Of a stretch of DNA of 64,000 nucleotides, positions 35,995-46,364 are shown piece by piece. The stretch spans positions 35,242 through 99,241 of the forward strand of contig CACKDD010000004.1 of assembly GCA_902598825.1 (NCBI GenBank), given 5' to 3'. The notes below the pieces were generated by a model, which did not search any database, was not told the origin of the DNA, and saw only the letters and a program-made list of their open reading frames with translations. Numbering within the stretch: the first letter of the stretch is position 1; each line of letters starts with the position of its first letter. The stretch comes from an uncultured Pelagibacteraceae bacterium (GTDB taxonomy: Bacteria > Pseudomonadota > Alphaproteobacteria > Pelagibacterales > Pelagibacteraceae). The translations under genes were made by a program, and so were the position numbers.

Positions 35995-36777
35995 ATGTTC
36001 ATTAATAATTTTGACCCAGTTGCAGTCCAAATTTTTTCCATCGATATCAAATGGTATTCTTTAGCTTATATTATTGGAATATTACTTGGTTGGATTTTAA
36101 GTAAAAAAATTTTTATTTCTGATCAGAATATTAAAGAAAAATTTGATGATTTTGTTACATATATAATATTAGGTATAATTATTGGTGGTCGTTTAGGGTA
36201 TGTATTTTTTTATAATTTTAGTTATTACTCGGATAACTTATTAGACATTATTAAAATTTGGCAAGGTGGAATGTCATTTCATGGAGGTCTCATAGGAGTT
36301 ATATTTGCAAGTTTTTTATTTGCCAAAAAAAATAATCAAAACATTTTCAGTTATTTAGATATAGTTTCTATTGTAGCACCGATTGGCATTTTTTTTGGAA
36401 GAATTGCAAATTTTATTAACTCTGAATTATACGGGATAGAAACAAATCTTCCGTGGGCTGTAAAATTTATCCAGATAGATGATTTATACCGACATCCATC
36501 TCAATTGTATGAGGCATTATTTGAAGGATTAATTTTATTAGTTATTTTATTATATTTCAAAAAAAAAGGTTTTATGAAAATCCCAGGCTTCATCTCAGGT
36601 TTATTTCTAATTTTTTACTCAATATTTAGATTTACAGTTGAATTTTTTAGAGTTCCAGATGAACAGTTGGGATACTTATTTTTTAATTTAACGATGGGAC
36701 AGTTAATAAGTATTGTATTCTTATTAATTGGTACTTATTTAGTTATAAACAAATATGCAACTAAAAAAGAAAAATAG
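35995..36777 (+). CDS. lgt: Prolipoprotein diacylglyceryl transferase
   Basis: IKWYSLAYIIGILLGW, GGRLGYVFFYN, WQGGMSFHGGLIGVI, GRIANFINSELYG, RHPSQLYEAL. Confidence 0.96.
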   Translation: MFINNFDPVAVQIFSIDIKWYSLAYIIGILLGWILSKKIFISDQNIKEKFDDFVTYIILGIIIGGRLGYVFFYNFSYYSDNLLDIIKIWQGGMSFHGGLIGVIFASFLFAKKNNQNIFSYLDIVSIVAPIGIFFGRIANFINSELYGIETNLPWAVKFIQIDDLYRHPSQLYEALFEGLILLVILLYFKKKGFMKIPGFISGLFLIFYSIFRFTVEFFRVPDEQLGYLFFNLTMGQLISIVFLLIGTYLVINKYATKKEK

Positions 36778-37801
36778 TCTTTCTTTAGATAAATTTATAA
36801 ATTTTTCTCTTTACGATAAGAAATTTGGTTATTATATGAAAAAAAATCCTTTTGGACAGGAAAGTGATTTTATAACTGCACCCAATATTTCAAGACTATT
36901 TTCTGAAATGATTGCAATATGGATTATAGGTTTTTGGCAAAGTTTAGGGTCTCCAAAAAAGTTCAATTTAGTTGAGCTCGGAGCAGGTAATGGAGAAATG
37001 ATGAAAATAATTATTGAAAGTTTTCAAAATTTTCCATTTTTTTTGGAATCTTGTAATTTTATGATTCATGAAATAAGTCCTACTTTAATCAACATTCAAA
37101 AAAAAAAACTAATTAAAAGTAAGATTAAATGGATTCAAAATATAAACAAAATCAATAAGGACCCAAGTATATTTATTGCAAATGAATTCTTTGATGCAAT
37201 AGCAATCAAACAATTTAATAAAAAAAAAGGTTTATGGTTCGAAAAATTTGTAAATTTAGAAAATTCAAAAAGACCATTTTTTTTTGAAAAAAGAGCAGAT
37301 ATAAAAAAAATCGAAAAAGAGATTAAATTCAAAATATCACAAAATCAAAATTTTATCGAATATTCAAAGCTTGGGTTAAATTACTTAAAAGATATCTCCA
37401 ATATTATAAAAAAAAATACTGGTGGTTTATTGCTTATTGATTACGGATATACAGATAAAAAAATGAAAAATACATTACAAGCAGTGTCTAATCACAAATT
37501 TGCCAATATTTTAAGTAATATAGGAAATGTAGATATCACTCATAATATAAATTTTAAAATTTTCGAAAAGTTTGTAAAACAAATGAATGGTTTGAAAACT
37601 AACTTAACATCACAAAAAGGCTTTCTGACAAAACTAGGAATAAAAGAAAGAGCAGAGATCATATCTAAAAACAAAAATTTTTCTACAAAATCAGATATAT
37701 ACTATCGACTTGAAAGACTTATTAATAAAAAACAAATGGGTCATTTATTTAGAGTAATGCTTATTAAAAACGAGAATAATAAATTTAAATTAGGTTTCTA
37801 A
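36755..37801 (+). CDS. MidA/NDUFAF7-family SAM-dependent methyltransferase
   Basis: GYYMKKNPFGQESDFITAPNISRLFSEMIAIW, LVELGAGNGEMM, IANEFFDAIAIKQF, LLLIDYGYTD. Confidence 0.88.
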   Translation: MQLKKKNSLSLDKFINFSLYDKKFGYYMKKNPFGQESDFITAPNISRLFSEMIAIWIIGFWQSLGSPKKFNLVELGAGNGEMMKIIIESFQNFPFFLESCNFMIHEISPTLINIQKKKLIKSKIKWIQNINKINKDPSIFIANEFFDAIAIKQFNKKKGLWFEKFVNLENSKRPFFFEKRADIKKIEKEIKFKISQNQNFIEYSKLGLNYLKDISNIIKKNTGGLLLIDYGYTDKKMKNTLQAVSNHKFANILSNIGNVDITHNINFKIFEKFVKQMNGLKTNLTSQKGFLTKLGIKERAEIISKNKNFSTKSDIYYRLERLINKKQMGHLFRVMLIKNENNKFKLGF

Positions 37802-37802
37802 A

Positions 37803-38564
37803 TTGATTAAATCTAAAAGATTGTTGAAACAAAAAAAAATTAGTCATGGTTTTTTTAATAAAAACGGAGGTAAATCAAAAGGTATTTATAAAAGTTTAAA
37901 TTGTGGACTTGGCTCAAATGATAAAAGAAATAACGTCAAAAAAAATTTAAAGATAGTTCAAAAAAAGATTAGTAAAAATTCTAGAGATATTTTTTTACTT
38001 CATCAAATTCACAGTAATAAAATTGTTTTCATAAGGAATTTCTCAAAACTAAAGAAGAAAAAAATTGAAGCTGATGCAATTATAACTAATCAAGCAAAAT
38101 TACCTATAGGTGTTTTGACTGCAGACTGTGTTCCTATATTGCTTCATGATAGTAAAAAAAATTTTATCGCGGCAGTTCATGCTGGTTGGAAAGGTGCTTT
38201 TAAAGGTATTATAAACAAAGTAATAAGTTTTATGATAATGAAAGGAAGCGAAGCGAGGTCTATCACTGCCGCAATAGGCCCTTGTATTAAAAAAAAGAGC
38301 TACAATGTAAAAGAAGACTTTAAGAAAAGATTTATTAAAAAGGATAAAAAAAACATAAAATTTTTTATGACTAAAAGAAAAAATATTTATTTTGATTTAC
38401 CTAATTTTGTTAAATCTCAACTAAAATCAAATAAAATTACAAATATCGATATGATAAATATGGATACTTTTGATAAAAAAAATAATTTTTTCAGCGCAAG
38501 AAGATCTTTAAAATTAAAACATGTTGATTATGGTAGAAATATTTCAATAATTATGATTAATTAA
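37803..38564 (+). CDS. pgeF: YfiH/PgeF-family (laccase domain) protein
   Basis: [70 protein letters not shown] start. Confidence 0.88.
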   Translation: MIKSKRLLKQKKISHGFFNKNGGKSKGIYKSLNCGLGSNDKRNNVKKNLKIVQKKISKNSRDIFLLHQIHSNKIVFIRNFSKLKKKKIEADAIITNQAKLPIGVLTADCVPILLHDSKKNFIAAVHAGWKGAFKGIINKVISFMIMKGSEARSITAAIGPCIKKKSYNVKEDFKKRFIKKDKKNIKFFMTKRKNIYFDLPNFVKSQLKSNKITNIDMINMDTFDKKNNFFSARRSLKLKHVDYGRNISIIMIN

Positions 38565-38572
38565 ACTTTTCA

Positions 38573-39505
38573 ATGAAATTATTAACTGGAAATAGCAATA
38601 AAGTTCTCAGCAAAAATATTGCAAAATATTTGAAAACAAAACTTGTAAACTCAAGCATAAGAAAGTTTTCTGATGGGGAAATTTACGTTGAAATAAATGA
38701 AAATATTAGAGGCAATAGTATTTTTATTGTTCAATCAAGTTCTTCTCCAGCCAATGATAATTTAATGGAATTGTTGCTTTGTATAGATGCTCTTAAAAGA
38801 TCCTCTGCAAAAAATATAACAGCAGTAATTCCATATTTTGGATATGCTAGACAAGATAGAAAAGTTGTACCAAGAACATCTATTTCAGCAAAACTTGTTT
38901 CAAATTTAATTACTAAAGCTGGCGCTGATAGAGTGGTGACTGTTGATTTGCATGCAGGACAAATTCAAGGATTTTTTGATATTCCTGTGGATAACCTTTT
39001 TGCAACACCGATATTTGCAAGACATGCAAGAAAAAAAATTAAAAGTAAAAAAATTGTTTGTATTGCACCCGATGTGGGTGGGACAGAACGAGCTAGAGCG
39101 CTAGGAAAACTTCTTAACGTAGGCTTGGCTATTGTTGACAAGAGAAGACCAAAGCCTGGGCAGTCACAGGTGATGAATGTTATTGGAGACGTGAAAGGTC
39201 AAACTTGCATCATTGTAGATGACATAATTGACTCAGGTGGAACTATTGTGAATGCAGCAAAAGCATTAAAGGCAAAGGGTGCTAAAGAAGTTTTTGTTTA
39301 TATCACTCATGGTGTTCTAAGTGGTGATGCTGTAAAAAAAATAAAAAACTCAGTAATTAAAAATTTAGTTATTACCGATACAATTGATAACTCAGAAAAA
39401 ATTAAAAATGTTAAAAACATAGAAGTTTTACCAATTTCAGGGCTAATAGGTGAAGCTATTAAAAGAATATCTAATTCAACATCAGTATCTGATTTATTCA
39501 AATAA
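38573..39505 (+). CDS. prs: Ribose-phosphate pyrophosphokinase
   Basis: [62 protein letters not shown]. Confidence 0.96.
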   Translation: MKLLTGNSNKVLSKNIAKYLKTKLVNSSIRKFSDGEIYVEINENIRGNSIFIVQSSSSPANDNLMELLLCIDALKRSSAKNITAVIPYFGYARQDRKVVPRTSISAKLVSNLITKAGADRVVTVDLHAGQIQGFFDIPVDNLFATPIFARHARKKIKSKKIVCIAPDVGGTERARALGKLLNVGLAIVDKRRPKPGQSQVMNVIGDVKGQTCIIVDDIIDSGGTIVNAAKALKAKGAKEVFVYITHGVLSGDAVKKIKNSVIKNLVITDTIDNSEKIKNVKNIEVLPISGLIGEAIKRISNSTSVSDLFK

Positions 39506-39548
39506 TTACCTTGATTATTTATAAACATGGGTTAAAAAACTCTGTTTT

Positions 39549-40289
39549 ATGAATTCACTAGAAGCAAACATAAGAACTAACCAAACTAAAGGGCAACTAA
39601 ATGCCATAAGAGATAATGGCAACGTTCCAGCAATTATTTATGGTGGAAAAGATGAAAATCAAAAAATCTATATTTCAAAAAAATTACTTAAAACTTTAAT
39701 AGAAAAAGAAAATTTTTTATCTAGTATTATTACTCTTAATATTGATGGTAAGCCCCAAAATGTTTTGCCTAGAGAAGTAAAGTATCATATTTTAAGTGAC
39801 GAACCTACCCATGTAGATTTTTTAAGAGTTTTACCAGGAGTAAAAATTAAAATTGAAGTACCTGTTAATTTTATTAATCACGAGAAATCACCAGGATTGA
39901 AAAGAGGTGGTGTTTTAAACATTGTTAGAAGGAAGGTGGAATTAAAATGCCCGAGTGAAAAAATTCCTGGAAGTTTAACTTTAGATCTTGATGGTATTGA
40001 TATTGGTGAAAGTTTTAAAATTTCGTCAGTTAAATTGGACTCTGAAGTAACGCCGACTATACAAGGACGAGACTTTGTGATAGCAACTTTAGCCGCTCCA
40101 ACTGTTATGAAAGAGCCAGAGAAACCTGCAGAGGCTGAAGCAGCTGAAGGAGAAGAAGGTGCCGAAGGAACAGATGTAGCAGCTGCAGCAGATGGTGATA
40201 AACCAGCAGCAGACGCAGCTAAAGGTGATAAAAAAGAGGGTGAAGAAAAAAAACCCGCTGAAAAGAAACCTGCAGAAGAAAAAAAATAA
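39549..40289 (+). CDS. rplY: 50S ribosomal protein L25/general stress protein Ctc
   Basis: GQLNAIRDNGNVPAIIYGG, VDFLRVLPGVKIKIEVPVNFIN; long Ala/Glu/Lys-rich C-terminal tail. Confidence 0.92.
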   Translation: MNSLEANIRTNQTKGQLNAIRDNGNVPAIIYGGKDENQKIYISKKLLKTLIEKENFLSSIITLNIDGKPQNVLPREVKYHILSDEPTHVDFLRVLPGVKIKIEVPVNFINHEKSPGLKRGGVLNIVRRKVELKCPSEKIPGSLTLDLDGIDIGESFKISSVKLDSEVTPTIQGRDFVIATLAAPTVMKEPEKPAEAEAAEGEEGAEGTDVAAAADGDKPAADAAKGDKKEGEEKKPAEKKPAEEKK

Positions 40290-40323
40290 TCAATCAAAAT
40301 TGAAACTTTAATTCCATTTATTT

Positions 40324-40884
40324 ATGCTTTTATTCGTAGGATTAGGTAATCCAACACCTGACAGTGAAAACAATCGACACAACGTTGGATTCAAAATTAT
40401 AGACACTATCAACAAAAAATTTAGTCTCTCAAAACAAAAACCTAAGTTCAAAGGACTTTTAACAACTGGAAATATTGGAGACAAAAAGGTTTATGCAATA
40501 AAGCCATTAACATTTATGAATAATTCTGGAGTTTGTATAAGAGAGTTAATTGAGTATTTTAAAATAGATGCTGAAGACGTTATAGTATTTCATGATGATC
40601 TTGATTTAGAATTTGGTAAAATTAAAGCTAAATTTGGTGGATCAAGTGCAGGCCATAATGGAATTGCTTCTATTGATAAATTCATAGGTAAAGATTACTC
40701 AAGGGTTAGAATTGGAATTGGAAAACCAAAAAATGGTATAGAAATTGCAGATTATGTTTTACAAAATTTTGATGAGGATGAGTCAATTGGTATTGAAAAA
40801 ATATCTAAAGATATAACAGAGTCTATTTCTATTCTTGTTGAAAAAAAATTAGATTTATTTTCAAGTGCTGTAAATAACAAATAA
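40324..40884 (+). CDS. pth: Peptidyl-tRNA hydrolase
   Basis: LFVGLGNPTPDSENNRHNVGF, KPLTFMNNSG, VFHDDLDLEFGKIKAKFGGSSAGHNG. Confidence 0.95.
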   Translation: MLLFVGLGNPTPDSENNRHNVGFKIIDTINKKFSLSKQKPKFKGLLTTGNIGDKKVYAIKPLTFMNNSGVCIRELIEYFKIDAEDVIVFHDDLDLEFGKIKAKFGGSSAGHNGIASIDKFIGKDYSRVRIGIGKPKNGIEIADYVLQNFDEDESIGIEKISKDITESISILVEKKLDLFSSAVNNK

Positions 40885-41957
40885 TGAGTTTTAAGTGTGG
40901 AATAGTAGGTTTGCCCAACGTAGGTAAGTCTACTTTATTTAACGCATTAACAAATTCAAGCAAGGCTCAGGCAGCAAATTTTCCATTTTGTACAATTGAT
41001 CCAAATATTGGTATGGTTCCCGTTCCTGACCAAAGATTAAAAAAATTAGCAGAAATTTCTAAGTCAAAAAAGATTATAAATACTACAATTTCATTCGTTG
41101 ATATTGCTGGATTAGTTAAAGGTGCCTCTAAAGGTGAAGGATTAGGAAATAAGTTTTTATCTCATATAAGAGAGGTTGATGCTATTATTCACATGGTCAG
41201 ATGTTTTGATTCGAGTGATGTTCAAAATGTTAATGCAACAGTAGATCCTGTTAGAGACCTTGAAATTATCGAGACTGAGATGATGTTGGCAGATTTAGAA
41301 TCTATTCAAAAAAGACTAGAGAAAAACAATAAAAAAAATGTAGAGGAAGAGCAATTAAAAATTCTTAATGCTGCTTTGGATTGTATTAATAAAGATCAAG
41401 ATATTTCAATTTTAAATTCTCAATTTGAGAAAAAGCAACTAAGTCAAAGTGGTCTATTATCTTTAAAATCTAAAATATTTGTATGTAACGTAGATGAAAA
41501 AAGTGTTCAAAATGGAAACAATTATACAGAGGCATTTATTAATAAATTTGGTAATGAAAGTACTCTAATTGTTTCTGCAGATATAGAAAATCAAATAAAT
41601 GAATTGGATATTAGTGAAAAGAAAAATTATATGGAAATGATTGGTTTAAAAGAAACTGGATTAAATCAATTAATACAAAGAGGTTACAAAATACTTGAAT
41701 TAGATACCTACTTTACCTCTGGTCCTGAAGAAACTAGAGCATGGACAATTCCTAAAAACTGTACAGCTCCAAAAGCAGCATCTGAGATTCATACTGATTT
41801 TGAAAAAGGATTTATCCGAGCAGAAACAGTTTCTTATAAAGACTTTGTTGCAAACAGTGGGTGGGTTAATTCAAAAAATAATGGTAAAATGAGATTAGAA
41901 GGAAAAGATTATATTGTAAAAGATGGTGATGTACTAAACTTCCGTTTCAACACGTGA
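40884..41957 (+). CDS. ychF: Redox-regulated ATPase YchF
   Basis: CGIVGLPNVGKSTLFNALTNS, NFPFCTIDPNIG, DIAGLVKGASKGEGLGNKFLSHIREVDAI, C-terminal TGS. Confidence 0.96.
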   Translation: MSFKCGIVGLPNVGKSTLFNALTNSSKAQAANFPFCTIDPNIGMVPVPDQRLKKLAEISKSKKIINTTISFVDIAGLVKGASKGEGLGNKFLSHIREVDAIIHMVRCFDSSDVQNVNATVDPVRDLEIIETEMMLADLESIQKRLEKNNKKNVEEEQLKILNAALDCINKDQDISILNSQFEKKQLSQSGLLSLKSKIFVCNVDEKSVQNGNNYTEAFINKFGNESTLIVSADIENQINELDISEKKNYMEMIGLKETGLNQLIQRGYKILELDTYFTSGPEETRAWTIPKNCTAPKAASEIHTDFEKGFIRAETVSYKDFVANSGWVNSKNNGKMRLEGKDYIVKDGDVLNFRFNT

Positions 41958-42713
41958 CCAAATTTTTTTCATACTAAAATAGACTAAGATAGTTAGAATA
42001 ATTAAATACACTATTGCCTTGAAACCCATTTGATGTCTTGTTTCTAAATGAGGCTCAGCTGTCCACATCAAAAATGTAGTGACATCTTTGGACATTTGCT
42101 CAACTGTTGCATTAGTTCCATCAGAATATTCAACTAATCCATCAGATAGAGGGTTCGACATTTTAATTTTGTTTCCATACATATATTTATTGTAATGAAC
42201 ACCCTCATCTAAAGTAATACCTACCGGTGGATCGTCATATCCTTGAAGTAAAGAATAGATATAATCTACTCCACCACCCCTAGCTTTCACTAAAACTGAC
42301 ATATCTGGTGGATATGCTCCACCATTTGCTGCTTGAGCAGCTTTAACGTTTTCATATGGCATTACAAATTTATCAGAAAGTTTTCCAGGTCTTGTAAACA
42401 TCTCTCCATCTGAATTTGGTCCATCTGTTACATCAAAAGATGCTGCAATTGCCTTCGCTTGTTGTTCAGTAAATTCAGGCCCACCTTTTTCTGCCAAATT
42501 TCTATAGCTTAGATATTTCATAGAATGACAAGATGCACATACTTCTGTATATACTTGATAACCTCTTTGCAATGCTCCTCGATCAAACTTTCCAAAAAGA
42601 CCTTTAAAACTCCAATCAGTTTTCAAGTATTCAACTTTTTCTGCTGCTTGAGAACTTAATGGAGTAGCTAAAAATACTATAATTAAAGATAATATTCTTA
42701 AAAAATTTTTCAC
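41934..42713 (-). CDS. petC: Cytochrome c1 (bc1 complex)
   Basis: Signal peptide, VCASCHSMKYLSYRNL heme-binding motif, C-terminal TM anchor. Confidence 0.95.
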   Translation of the reverse strand: MKNFLRILSLIIVFLATPLSSQAAEKVEYLKTDWSFKGLFGKFDRGALQRGYQVYTEVCASCHSMKYLSYRNLAEKGGPEFTEQQAKAIAASFDVTDGPNSDGEMFTRPGKLSDKFVMPYENVKAAQAANGGAYPPDMSVLVKARGGGVDYIYSLLQGYDDPPVGITLDEGVHYNKYMYGNKIKMSNPLSDGLVEYSDGTNATVEQMSKDVTTFLMWTAEPHLETRHQMGFKAIVYLIILTILVYFSMKKIWSRVETEV

Positions 42714-43976
42714 TTATTTAATTGAACTTTCTTTATTTCTTGCGGTTGCCAAATTAGCTGTACCACCAAGTATAGGCTCGGTAATACTTAAAGGAATAGG
42801 AAGAGTTTTTTCTTTTAAACCTAATACAGGAAGAATTACTAGAAAGTGTAAAAAATAATATGCTGTAGCAACTCTTGCTACTAACAAGTATAATCCTTCA
42901 GCAGGCATTGCGCCGACGTATCCAAGTATTAAAACGTCAGCTACTAAAATCCAGTAAAACTGTTTATATAAAGGTCTGAAGACAGCAGATCTGATTTTAG
43001 ATGTATCAAGCCATGGTAAAGCTGCTAAAATTAAAATTGCAGATAACATTGCAATTACTCCCAAAAGTTTATCAGGAACTGATCTTAAAATTGCATAAAA
43101 AGGTAACAGATACCATTCAGGAACAATGTGTGCAGGTGTTACCAAAGGATCAGCTTCAATATAATTATCAGCATGACCCAAAATATTAGGCGTATAAAAA
43201 ACAAAAAATGCAAAAACAATCATAAACATCAGTAGCGCAAAAGTATCTTTTATGACTATATAAGGGTGGAATGGAACTGTGTCCTTTGAAGGTTTTTTGA
43301 CATCAATTCCTACTGGATTATTATTTCCTGGAACATGTAGTGCCCAAATATGTAACACAACTAAACCTAAAATTAAAAAAGGAATTAAATAATGTAATGT
43401 AAAAAATCTAGTTAAGGTTGGGTTATCAACTGAGTAACCTCCCCATAACCAAGTAACTATCCCTTCTCCTACTAATGGAATTGCACTGAATAGATTTGTG
43501 ATTACAGTTGCGCCCCAAAAACTCATTTGTCCCCAAGGCAACACATAACCCATGAATGCTGCGGCCATCATTAACAAGTAAATAATAATACCTATTATCC
43601 AAATTATTTCTCTAGGGGCTTTATAAGAGCCATAAAACAAAGATCTAAAAATATGAATATAAACTGCTAGAAAAAACATTGAAGCACCATTCGCATGTAT
43701 ATACCTGATAAGCCAACCATAGTTAACATCTCTCATAATATGTTCTACGCTTTCAAATGCCATATCTGCGTGAGCAATATAATGCATAGCTAATGTTAAA
43801 CCTGTTACGATTTGAGTTATTAAACAAAAAGTAAGTATGCCACCAAAAGTCCACCAATAATTTAAATTTTTAGGTGTTGGATAATCGGTTAAATGATTCG
43901 CTAAAGTTAATAATGGAAGTCGATCATTAAACCATTTTCCAGCTTTTGATGTAGGTGTATATTCGTTATCACTCAT
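42714..43976 (-). CDS. petB: Cytochrome b (bc1 complex)
   Basis: 420 aa polytopic; [76 protein letters not shown]. Confidence 0.97.
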   Translation of the reverse strand: MSDNEYTPTSKAGKWFNDRLPLLTLANHLTDYPTPKNLNYWWTFGGILTFCLITQIVTGLTLAMHYIAHADMAFESVEHIMRDVNYGWLIRYIHANGASMFFLAVYIHIFRSLFYGSYKAPREIIWIIGIIIYLLMMAAAFMGYVLPWGQMSFWGATVITNLFSAIPLVGEGIVTWLWGGYSVDNPTLTRFFTLHYLIPFLILGLVVLHIWALHVPGNNNPVGIDVKKPSKDTVPFHPYIVIKDTFALLMFMIVFAFFVFYTPNILGHADNYIEADPLVTPAHIVPEWYLLPFYAILRSVPDKLLGVIAMLSAILILAALPWLDTSKIRSAVFRPLYKQFYWILVADVLILGYVGAMPAEGLYLLVARVATAYYFLHFLVILPVLGLKEKTLPIPLSITEPILGGTANLATARNKESSIK

Positions 43977-43981
43977 ATAAT

Positions 43982-44491
43982 TTATCCAATTTTAATCGTA
44001 TTAGCATTTACAAATTCATATTTCGGAACTTCCATATTTGTAGGTGCAGGTCCCTTTCTAATTCTACCCGATGTATCATAATGTGATCCATGACAAGGAC
44101 AGAACCATCCATTATAATCTCCCTTATCATTTAAGGGTACACATCCTAAGTGAGTACAAACTCCAAGCATTACGAGCCACTCAGGGTTTTTTGCTCTGTC
44201 TTCATCTTTCTCTGGATCTTTTAAATCATCAAGTTTAACTGATCGCGCATCTGCAATTTCATCTTCAGTTCTTCTTCTTATGAAAACAGGTTTTCCTCTC
44301 CAAAGAACAGTGATAGTTTTTCCTGGTGTTAATGAACTAACATCTACTTCCGTACTAGCTAACGCTTTCACTGAAGCATCAGGATTCATTTGATCTATCA
44401 TAGGCCAAACTGTAGCACCTACTCCTACCGCTCCAACTGCATAGGTAGCAGTAAACAAGAAATCTCTTCTTTTAGTTTTTTTTTCTGACAT
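43982..44491 (-). CDS. petA: Ubiquinol-cytochrome c reductase Rieske iron-sulfur subunit
   Basis: [19 protein letters not shown] (Tat-like), CTHLGCVP...[20 protein letters not shown]. Confidence 0.97.
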   Translation of the reverse strand: MSEKKTKRRDFLFTATYAVGAVGVGATVWPMIDQMNPDASVKALASTEVDVSSLTPGKTITVLWRGKPVFIRRRTEDEIADARSVKLDDLKDPEKDEDRAKNPEWLVMLGVCTHLGCVPLNDKGDYNGWFCPCHGSHYDTSGRIRKGPAPTNMEVPKYEFVNANTIKIG

Positions 44492-44584
44492 TAATATTAC
44501 TAATTAAATATACCCAATATTGATTTTTTCTACTTAAATATATGGTTTCATATAATATAAAATACTAAATTTACTACTGATAGA

Positions 44585-45058
44585 ATGACACAGAAATTAA
44601 TAAATGTAGGGCCTAAAATTGCATTATTTGAACCAGATATTCCTCAGAACACCGGGGCAATAATTAGAACCTGTGCGTGTCTGGGTGCAAAATTAGAGAT
44701 AATTGAGCCATGTGGTTTTTTACTAAGCGATAAGCGTTTTAAAAGAGTTGTAATGGACTATATGGATGAGAGGGAAATTAAAATATATCAAAATTCAGAT
44801 CATTTCTTCGAGTCAAAAAAGAATCAAAGAGTAATATTAATGACTACTAAAGGATCTGATTCTTACACAAATTTTAAATTTGATGTGAACGATACAATTT
44901 TATTTGGAAGAGAAAGCGCTGGAGTGCCAAAAGATATTCATGGATTAGTTAAAAATAGACTAAAAATTCCAATGAAAAATGATAAACGTTCTCTAAATAT
45001 TGCATCTTCAGTTGCAATTATATTGGCTGAATGTTTAAAACAAACTAAATTAATTTAA
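44585..45058 (+). CDS. trmL: tRNA (cytidine(34)-2'-O)-methyltransferase TrmL
   Basis: SPOUT family: IALFEPDIPQNTGAIIRTCACLGAKLEIIEPCGF, LFGRESAGVPKDIH, RSLNIASSVAIILAE. Confidence 0.92.
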   Translation: MTQKLINVGPKIALFEPDIPQNTGAIIRTCACLGAKLEIIEPCGFLLSDKRFKRVVMDYMDEREIKIYQNSDHFFESKKNQRVILMTTKGSDSYTNFKFDVNDTILFGRESAGVPKDIHGLVKNRLKIPMKNDKRSLNIASSVAIILAECLKQTKLI

Positions 45059-45886
45059 ATGAATTTAGAATTTAAAAAAGACTTAACAAGTAATTGGTTT
45101 AAAACACTTCAAGAGTCTTTTTGTGATGACATAATCAAATTTGAAAAAAATAAAACTAAATTTAAATCAACAAATTGGATAAGAAACACCAAAGTTGATG
45201 AAGGAGGAGGAGAATATCGAATACTGCAAGGAGGAAAAATTTTTGAAAAAGTAGGTGTAAACTTTTCCAAAGTTTACGGTAAATTTCCAAAACAATTTCA
45301 AAAAAATATACTAGGGGCAAATAAAGATCCAAGATTTTGGGCATCAGGGATTTCTGTAGTTATGCATATGAAAAATCCTTTGATCCCTGCAATGCATTTT
45401 AATACGAGATATATTTGCACTACCCAAGAGTGGTTTGGTGGAGGAATGGATGTGACTCCATCAAAAAAAGATCTTAAAGAAAAAAGAGAATTTCATAAGA
45501 TTTTAAAGAATATGTGTGATCGTCACAATAAAAACTATTATACAAAATATAAAAAATGGTGTGATGAATATTTTTATTTACCTCATCGAAAAGAATCTAG
45601 AGGAATAGGTGGGATTTTTTTTGATTATAAAAAAGATAATTTTGAAAAAGACTTTAAATTTGTAAGGGATGTCGGAATAACATTTCAATTAATTTTTCAA
45701 AAAATAATCAGAAAAAAAATGAAAAAGAAATGGTCCATTAGTGATAAAGAAATGCAATATATTAAAAGAGGTAGATATACTGAATTCAATTTATTATATG
45801 ATAGAGGAACTAAATTTGGATTACAAACAGGTGGAAATGTTGATGGTATTTTAATGTCATTACCCCCTTTGGCTAAGTGGAAATAA
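45059..45886 (+). CDS. hemF: Oxygen-dependent coproporphyrinogen III oxidase
   Basis: GGEYRILQGGKIFEKVGVNFS, FNTRYICTTQEWFGGGMDVTP, GIGGIFFDY, RGRYTEFNLLYDRGTKFGLQTGGNVDGILMSLPP. Confidence 0.95.
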   Translation: MNLEFKKDLTSNWFKTLQESFCDDIIKFEKNKTKFKSTNWIRNTKVDEGGGEYRILQGGKIFEKVGVNFSKVYGKFPKQFQKNILGANKDPRFWASGISVVMHMKNPLIPAMHFNTRYICTTQEWFGGGMDVTPSKKDLKEKREFHKILKNMCDRHNKNYYTKYKKWCDEYFYLPHRKESRGIGGIFFDYKKDNFEKDFKFVRDVGITFQLIFQKIIRKKMKKKWSISDKEMQYIKRGRYTEFNLLYDRGTKFGLQTGGNVDGILMSLPPLAKWK

Positions 45887-45887
45887 A

Positions 45888-46364
45888 ATGGAAAAAGAAC
45901 CAATAACTTTAAATGGATTAAACAAAATTAAAGAAGAGTTAATTTTTTTAAAAGAAAAAAAAAGACCAGAAATTGTTGCAGCGATTGCAGAAGCTAGATC
46001 TCATGGTGATCTCAAAGAAAATGCAGAATATCATGCTGCAAAAGAGGAACAATCTCACAACGAAGGAAGGATTAATGAAATAAATGATATAATCGCTAGA
46101 GCAAATGTAATTGATGTTAAAAAATTAAGTAACGAAGGAAAAGTAATATTTGGTTCAACTGTTTTTCTAGAAAATTTAGATAATGGTGAAAAAATTAATT
46201 ACCAAATAGTTGGAAAAGATGAGGCAGATTTAAAACAAAAATTAATTTTTTTCCAATCACCTATTGGCAAAGGTCTAATTGGAAAAAATAAGGGTGATTT
46301 AGTTGAAATAAAAACTCCTGCAGGAATAAAAAATTTTGAAATTAAGGATGTAAAGTATATTTAA
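45888..46364 (+). CDS. greA: Transcription elongation factor GreA
   Basis: PITLNGLNKIKEEL, IAEARSHGDLKENAEYHAAKEEQS, SPIGKGLIGKNKGDLVEI. Confidence 0.96.
   Translation: MEKEPITLNGLNKIKEELIFLKEKKRPEIVAAIAEARSHGDLKENAEYHAAKEEQSHNEGRINEINDIIARANVIDVKKLSNEGKVIFGSTVFLENLDNGEKINYQIVGKDEADLKQKLIFFQSPIGKGLIGKNKGDLVEIKTPAGIKNFEIKDVKYI

Noticed and set aside
39878-40297. 139-aa minus-strand ORF rich in Ser/Ala
   Set aside because: Antisense shadow of the biased rplY tail (GAA/GCA codons read as Ser/Phe/Ala); no independent support.
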